Part shown: in pieces, positions 6,677 through 11,028 of the stretch
Position numbering within the stretch: position 1 is the first letter of the stretch
Layout: each line of letters begins with the position of its first letter
Source: Anaerolineae bacterium
GTDB lineage: Bacteria > Chloroflexota > Anaerolineae > CG2-30-64-16
Assembly (NCBI GenBank): GCA_025454565.1
Contig: JALOOE010000024.1
Location: 1-11,028, forward strand
DNA: 11,028 nt
Reading direction: 5' to 3'
Made by a program: the position numbers and the translations under genes
Notes under the pieces: generated by a model
The model's input: only the letters and a program-made list of their open reading frames with translations
Database searches by the model: none
What the model was told of the DNA's origin: nothing

Positions 6677-6934
6677 CACCGTCACAGACGCAACTGATCT
6701 GTGCCTATGGCTCCCCGCTGCTGCATCGCCGCGCACACGTGTCCCCGCCGCGACACAACCCTGGCAGACAAAGCTGTTTTCATCTTGGCGTGAATCTTTT
6801 GGGCGTGGTCGCCCTTGTTGGCGCTCGATGATGAGGTCGCTCGCGCATTCAGCTACGCGTGGGCGCCCCTTGCCGTCTTTGGTCGCGTCATCAGGGCCAT
6901 GCACGAACGCAGCAGTTGACATGAAGGGCAGCGC
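6677..6934 (+). other. Long gltB 5' leader, possible regulatory region
   Basis: About 250 transcribed bases precede gltB. The leader holds a 28-codon mini-ORF (6707-6793), a 5-bp GC hairpin GGGCG-TGGT-CGCCC at 6801-6814 followed by TTGTTG, a GGGCGCCC palindrome at 6861-6868 and the gltB ribosome binding site AAGGG at 6924-6928. I could not match it to a known riboswitch; the conserved core of the glnA-type glutamine riboswitch is not apparent. Whether it regulates is unproven. Confidence 0.4.
6707..6793 (+). CDS. Possible Cys-rich leader mini-ORF upstream of gltB
   Basis: An ATG about 24 bases past the predicted transcription start opens 28 codons ending in TGA at 6793. The peptide starts MAPRCCIAAHTCPRRD and has three cysteines in its first 12 residues, but no Glu or Gln. 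A small GC hairpin begins 7 bases after the stop, the arrangement expected of a leader peptide followed by an attenuator. No Shine-Dalgarno sequence precedes the ATG, and the hairpin's T run is poor, so chance is quite possible. Confidence 0.2.
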   Translation: MAPRCCIAAHTCPRRDTTLADKAVFILA

Positions 6935-9900
6935 ATGTACATTCCGAACCCCGAACTCCTGGATGGCACCCTCTATTCGCCTGATCGCGAGCACGCTGCG
7001 TGTGGCGTCGGTATGGTCATCGATATCAAGGGTCGCCCACAGCACCGGATCGTCCGTCAGGCGCTCACCGTGCTGACCAACATGAAGCATCGCGGCGCGT
7101 TGGGCGCTGAGCCGAATACCGGTGATGGCGCTGGCATCCTGATGCAGCTCCCTCATGCCTTTTTGAACAAGGTGTGCGCCGAAGCCGGCTTCACTCTGCC
7201 TGCGCCGGGCGATTACGGCGCCGGTATGGTGTTCCTGTCGCCTGATGCCACCCGCCGCGCGGCGGCCGAGGCATGTTTCGAGGACATCACCCGGGCGGAG
7301 GGCCAGCGCGTGCTCGGCTGGCGCACCGTTCCCACCGATGATAGCACCCTCGGCAACGCTGCGCGTGCGGGCCAGCCCGTCGTGCGTCAGGTATTCATTG
7401 GCCGAAGCGCCTCCGCCGGCGGCGCCGGTCTGGCCGACGAGATGGCGTTCGAGCGCAAGCTGTTCGTTATCCGACGATTGGCTGAGCAGGCGCTACGGTA
7501 TGTGGATGGCGGTGATGACGCTTTCTACATCCTCAGCCTGTCGTCCCGAACCATGGTCTACAAGGGCATGCTCACGGCGGTGCAGGTTGAAGAATTCTAT
7601 CCTGAACTGCACGATCCCCTGATGGCTTCGGCGATTGCACTCGTCCACTCGCGTTTCAGCACGAACACCTTTCCCAGTTGGGCGCGCGCGCAGCCGTTTC
7701 GCTACATGATGCACAATGGCGAGATCAACACCATCCGGGGCAATCAGAACTGGATGCACACCCGCCAGGCTGTCTTCGAAAGCGAGCTATTCGGCGATGA
7801 TCTGAAGCGCGTGCTGCCGGTGATCGCGCCGGACGGCAGTGATTCGGCGATGTTCGACAACGCGCTTGAATTCATGACGCTTGCGGGGCGCTCACTGGCG
7901 CACACCGTCATGATGATGATCCCGGAGCCGTGGAGCGGCGACCCGGAGATGAGCGAGCAGAAGCGGGCATTTTACGAGTTTCACGCTAGTATCATGGAGC
8001 CGTGGGACGGCCCCGCCTCCATCGTCTTCACAGATGGCCGCTACGCCGGTGCAGTGCTCGACCGCAACGGTCTGCGTCCATCGCGCTACTATATCACGGA
8101 TGACGGGTTGCTCGTCTTGGCCTCCGAGGTTGGCGTGTTGCCCGAGATTCCCGCATCCGTCGTCGTCGAGAAAGGGCGGCTGCGCGCCGGCCGGATGTTA
8201 CTGGTCGATACACAGGAAGGCCGGCTGATCTCGGACGAGGAGTTGAAGCATACCATCGCCACCGCCGAACCATACGGCGACTGGCTGAAGGCGAATCTCA
8301 TCGAGCTGAAGGATGTGCCTGATCCGGGGCCCGTCCCGTCGAAAGACGAGGAACCGCTGGTACGCCGCCAGTTGGCTTTCGGCTACAGCTACGAGGATCT
8401 GAACATGATCCTGGCGCCGATGGCGAAAGACGGCGTGGAACCGATCGGATCGATGGGCAACGACACACCGCTGGCGGTGCTGTCCGATCGGCCGCAGTTG
8501 CTGTTTGCCTACTTCAAGCAGTTGTTTGCCCAGGTCACCAATCCGCCTATCGACGCCATCCGAGAGGAGATTGTCACCAGCAAGGCTGTGGCGCTGGGCG
8601 CCGAGGGCAACCTGCTCAAGCCGGGGCCGCAGAGCTGCCGCCAGGTGATTCTCAAGCGACCGGTGGTCACCCAGCGTGAGTTTGCCAAGATCCAGCATCT
8701 CGACCTGCCCGGTCTACGCTCAATCACGCTGCCGACTCTCTTTCGTGCTGCCGATGGGACTGGCGGGTTGATCCGAGCGATGGATGAGTTGTGCGCTGCC
8801 GCCGATCAGGCCATCCGCAACGGCTACAGCATCCTGATCCTGTCGGATCGCGGCGTCAATCGTGAGTCTGCGCCGATTCCCGCGCTGCTGGCATGTGCGG
8901 GCCTCCACCATCATCTGATCCGTAGCGGAACCCGCACGCAGGTCGGGCTGGTGATCGAGTCGGGCGAGCCGCGCGAAGTGCATCATTTCGCATTGCTCAT
9001 CGGCTATGGCGCGGGCGCCATCTATCCCTACGTGGCCGTCGAGACGTTGCGCGATATGATCGCCCGCGGCCTGCTGAAGGGCGTTTCGCACGAACGCGCG
9101 GTCGACCATTATGTTGGCGCGATCGTCAAGGGTGTGGTCAAGGTCATGTCGAAGATGGGCGTTTCCACCATCGACGGCTACCGAGGTGCGCAGGTTTTTG
9201 AGGCGCTCGGCCTGAGCAGCGACGTGATCCACCGTTACTTCACCTGGACGGCGTCGCGCATCGGCGGCGTTGGCATGGATGTGATCGCGGCCGAGACGCT
9301 GAGCCGCCACCGGCAAGCGTTCGCCCGCACAAGCAAGTTCCAGACGTTGGACGCCGGCGGCCACTACCAGTGGCGCTCCGACGGTGAGCACCATCAGTTC
9401 AACCCGCTCTCGGTGCATCTGCTGCAGAAGGCTTGCCGGACGGAAGACTACAGTGTCTTCAAAGAGTACTCGGCGTTGATGAATGATCAGGATCGCTCGC
9501 CGGCCTATCTGCGGAGCCTGCTCGATCTCAGCTTTCCCGACCGGGGTATCTCGGTAGACGAGGTGGAGAGCATCGAGTCGATCGTCCGGCGCTTCAAGAC
9601 CGGCGGCATGTCCTACGGGTCGATCAGCCTGGAAGCGCACGAAGCGCTCGCCGTCGCGATGAATCGTCTGGGCGGCAAGAGCAATTCCGGCGAGGGCGGC
9701 GAGGATCCGAGACGCTATGTCCCGCTGCCAAACGGCGATTCCAAGTCCAGCGCCATCAAACAGGTGGCGTCCGGTCGCTTTGGGGTGACGAGTTTCTATC
9801 TGGCCAACGCCAGGGAAATCCAGATCAAGATCGCCCAGGGCGCGAAGCCGGGAGAGGGCGGGCAGCTTCCGGGGCGGAAGGTCTATCCGTGGATCGCGCG

Positions 9901-11028
9901 TGTGCGCCACTCGACGCCCGGCGTGGGGTTGATCTCACCCCCGCCGCATCACGACATCTATTCCATCGAGGATCTGGCCGAACTGATCTTCAATCTCAAG
10001 AACGCCAATCCCTCTGCCCGCATCAGCGTCAAGCTGGTGTCGGAGGTAGGGGTGGGTACTATCGCAGCCGGGGTGGCGAAGGGCCACGCCGACGTGATCC
10101 TGATCAGCGGCTTCGATGGCGGCACCGGCGCCTCGCCCCAGACGGGTATCAAGCACGCCGGTCTGCCATGGGAGTTGGGCCTGGCTGAGACGCACCAGAC
10201 GCTGTTGGTCAACGATCTGCGCAGCCGGGTGGTGTTGGAGACCGACGGCCAGCTCCGCACGGGCCGCGACGTGGTGATCGCTGCCATGTTGGGCGCTGAG
10301 GAGTTCGGTTTCGCCACAGCGCCCCTGGTCACGCTCGGCTGCACGATGATGCGCGTGTGCCACCTGGACACCTGTCCGGTCGGCGTGGCGACGCAGAACC
10401 CGGAGCTGCGCAAGAACTTCACCGGCGATCCCGAATATGTAGTAAATTTCATGTGCTTCGTGGCCCAGGAAACGCGTGAGCTGATGGCACGGCTGGGTTT
10501 CCGCACGGTCGAGGCGATGGTCGGGCACACCGAGCGGCTGGCTCGCCGGCGGGGCGGGCATCCCGGCAACAACGGTCACGACGGGTATATGGGGCTTCAG
10601 GGCGAATTGACTGCGTGGAAGGCGCAGAGCGTCGATCTCTCGGCGCTGCTGGCCCGACCACAAGTGCCGGAGACGGTGGGCCGCTATCATCAGAAGGCGC
10701 AGGAACACGGTGTGGATCGGACTCTCGATCAACAGGTGCTCATTCCGCTGTGCGAACCGGCGCTGGCGCGCGGCGAGCGGGTCCACGCTGAGCTGCCGAT
10801 CAGCAACGCGAACCGATCGGTAGGCACCACGTTGGGCCATGAACTCACCAAGCGCTACGGCGCCGCCGGCCTGCCCGAGGACACGATCAGCCTGGGGCTG
10901 AAGGGGTCGGCGGGGCAGAGCTTCGGCGCGTTTGTGCCGGCAGGCATCACGTTGACGCTGGAAGGCGATGCCTGCGACTACGTCGGCAAGGGGTTGTCCG
11001 GCGGCAAGCTGATCATCTGCCCCCCGGC
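6935..11028 (+). CDS. gltB: Glutamate synthase large (alpha) subunit, GltB (3' end outside window)
   Basis: GltB transfers the glutamine amide to 2-oxoglutarate, making two glutamates, with electrons reaching FMN through an Fe-S cluster. Residues 1-22 look like the removable propeptide; C23 (AACGVG) would become the N-terminal nucleophile of the class II amidotransferase, supported by HSRFSTNTFPSW at 238-249 and HNGEIN at 260-265. The central domain spans roughly 480-770. The FMN/synthase domain (~810-1190) shows GGMSYGSIS near 890, AKPGEGGQLPG at 970-980 and SGFDGGTGASP at 1058-1068. Three cysteines at 1136, 1142 and 1147 form the 3Fe-4S pattern. The GXGXG domain (GSAGQSFGAF from 1324) is cut by the window; usual length is about 1470-1530 residues. 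The short link between SGEGGED and NGD appears to lack the ferredoxin-type insertion, suggesting the NAD(P)H form that needs GltD. AAGGG six bases upstream supports the start. Confidence 0.97.
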   Translation, partial: MYIPNPELLDGTLYSPDREHAACGVGMVIDIKGRPQHRIVRQALTVLTNMKHRGALGAEPNTGDGAGILMQLPHAFLNKVCAEAGFTLPAPGDYGAGMVFLSPDATRRAAAEACFEDITRAEGQRVLGWRTVPTDDSTLGNAARAGQPVVRQVFIGRSASAGGAGLADEMAFERKLFVIRRLAEQALRYVDGGDDAFYILSLSSRTMVYKGMLTAVQVEEFYPELHDPLMASAIALVHSRFSTNTFPSWARAQPFRYMMHNGEINTIRGNQNWMHTRQAVFESELFGDDLKRVLPVIAPDGSDSAMFDNALEFMTLAGRSLAHTVMMMIPEPWSGDPEMSEQKRAFYEFHASIMEPWDGPASIVFTDGRYAGAVLDRNGLRPSRYYITDDGLLVLASEVGVLPEIPASVVVEKGRLRAGRMLLVDTQEGRLISDEELKHTIATAEPYGDWLKANLIELKDVPDPGPVPSKDEEPLVRRQLAFGYSYEDLNMILAPMAKDGVEPIGSMGNDTPLAVLSDRPQLLFAYFKQLFAQVTNPPIDAIREEIVTSKAVALGAEGNLLKPGPQSCRQVILKRPVVTQREFAKIQHLDLPGLRSITLPTLFRAADGTGGLIRAMDELCAAADQAIRNGYSILILSDRGVNRESAPIPALLACAGLHHHLIRSGTRTQVGLVIESGEPREVHHFALLIGYGAGAIYPYVAVETLRDMIARGLLKGVSHERAVDHYVGAIVKGVVKVMSKMGVSTIDGYRGAQVFEALGLSSDVIHRYFTWTASRIGGVGMDVIAAETLSRHRQAFARTSKFQTLDAGGHYQWRSDGEHHQFNPLSVHLLQKACRTEDYSVFKEYSALMNDQDRSPAYLRSLLDLSFPDRGISVDEVESIESIVRRFKTGGMSYGSISLEAHEALAVAMNRLGGKSNSGEGGEDPRRYVPLPNGDSKSSAIKQVASGRFGVTSFYLANAREIQIKIAQGAKPGEGGQLPGRKVYPWIARVRHSTPGVGLISPPPHHDIYSIEDLAELIFNLKNANPSARISVKLVSEVGVGTIAAGVAKGHADVILISGFDGGTGASPQTGIKHAGLPWELGLAETHQTLLVNDLRSRVVLETDGQLRTGRDVVIAAMLGAEEFGFATAPLVTLGCTMMRVCHLDTCPVGVATQNPELRKNFTGDPEYVVNFMCFVAQETRELMARLGFRTVEAMVGHTERLARRRGGHPGNNGHDGYMGLQGELTAWKAQSVDLSALLARPQVPETVGRYHQKAQEHGVDRTLDQQVLIPLCEPALARGERVHAELPISNANRSVGTTLGHELTKRYGAAGLPEDTISLGLKGSAGQSFGAFVPAGITLTLEGDACDYVGKGLSGGKLIICPP

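Noticed and set aside
6677..6934. Known glutamine riboswitch in the gltB leader
   Set aside because: I looked for the conserved glnA-motif core by eye and did not find it; a covariance-model search would be decisive.
6396..7156. Open frames on both strands across the gdhA-gltB gap
   Set aside because: They overlap the ends of the two real genes in other frames, cross the gltB promoter and hairpins, and show no recognisable family.
8720..10840. Two long minus-strand open frames (8720-9910 and 9935-10840)
   Set aside because: Both are antisense to conserved GltB domains whose motifs are continuous on the plus strand; the frames are open because of GC-rich codon bias.

Overview
The window is GC-rich bacterial DNA with four substantial genes, two of them cut by the window edges. 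No tRNA, rRNA, CRISPR array, insertion sequence or phage gene is visible. The gene types suggest a Chloroflexota-like bacterium: a very large cyclase/ATPase/TPR signalling protein fused to a solute-binding domain, a stand-alone URO-D-fold protein, a hexameric-type glutamate dehydrogenase, and a full-size glutamate synthase alpha subunit. This assignment is an inference from gene content, not from a marker gene. The sequence looks like ordinary chromosome. Long antisense open frames over the real genes are a by-product of the base composition.  Left part (1-3609, minus strand): at least 1203 residues of one protein combining a class III nucleotide cyclase domain, an AAA-type ATPase module, TPR-like helices and a family 5 (peptide/nickel-type) solute-binding domain. 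No signal peptide or membrane segment is visible before the binding domain, so the protein is probably a cytoplasmic sensor and not a transporter part. The C-terminus lies outside the window. A good promoter (TTGACG-17-TATAGT) precedes it, and its spacer is formed by the 3' arm and T-tract of the upstream gene's terminator.  Middle part (3824-4945, minus strand): a 373-residue URO-D superfamily protein that is not HemE, with its own promoter, a strong ribosome binding site and a clear intrinsic terminator. A possible 26-residue ORF sits just behind it.  Right part (5246-11028, plus strand): gdhA (417 residues) and then gltB (1364 codons in the window, about 110-170 missing), separated by 435 bases. 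Both act on ammonium assimilation and glutamate: GDH directly and reversibly from 2-oxoglutarate and ammonium, GltB using glutamine made by glutamine synthetase. Two hairpins follow gdhA, and gltB has its own near-consensus promoter with a leader of about 250 nt. The two genes are therefore probably transcribed separately and could be controlled differently. The most unusual items are the cyclase/solute-binding fusion, the interlocked terminator/promoter in front of it, and the long gltB leader with a Cys-rich mini-ORF.
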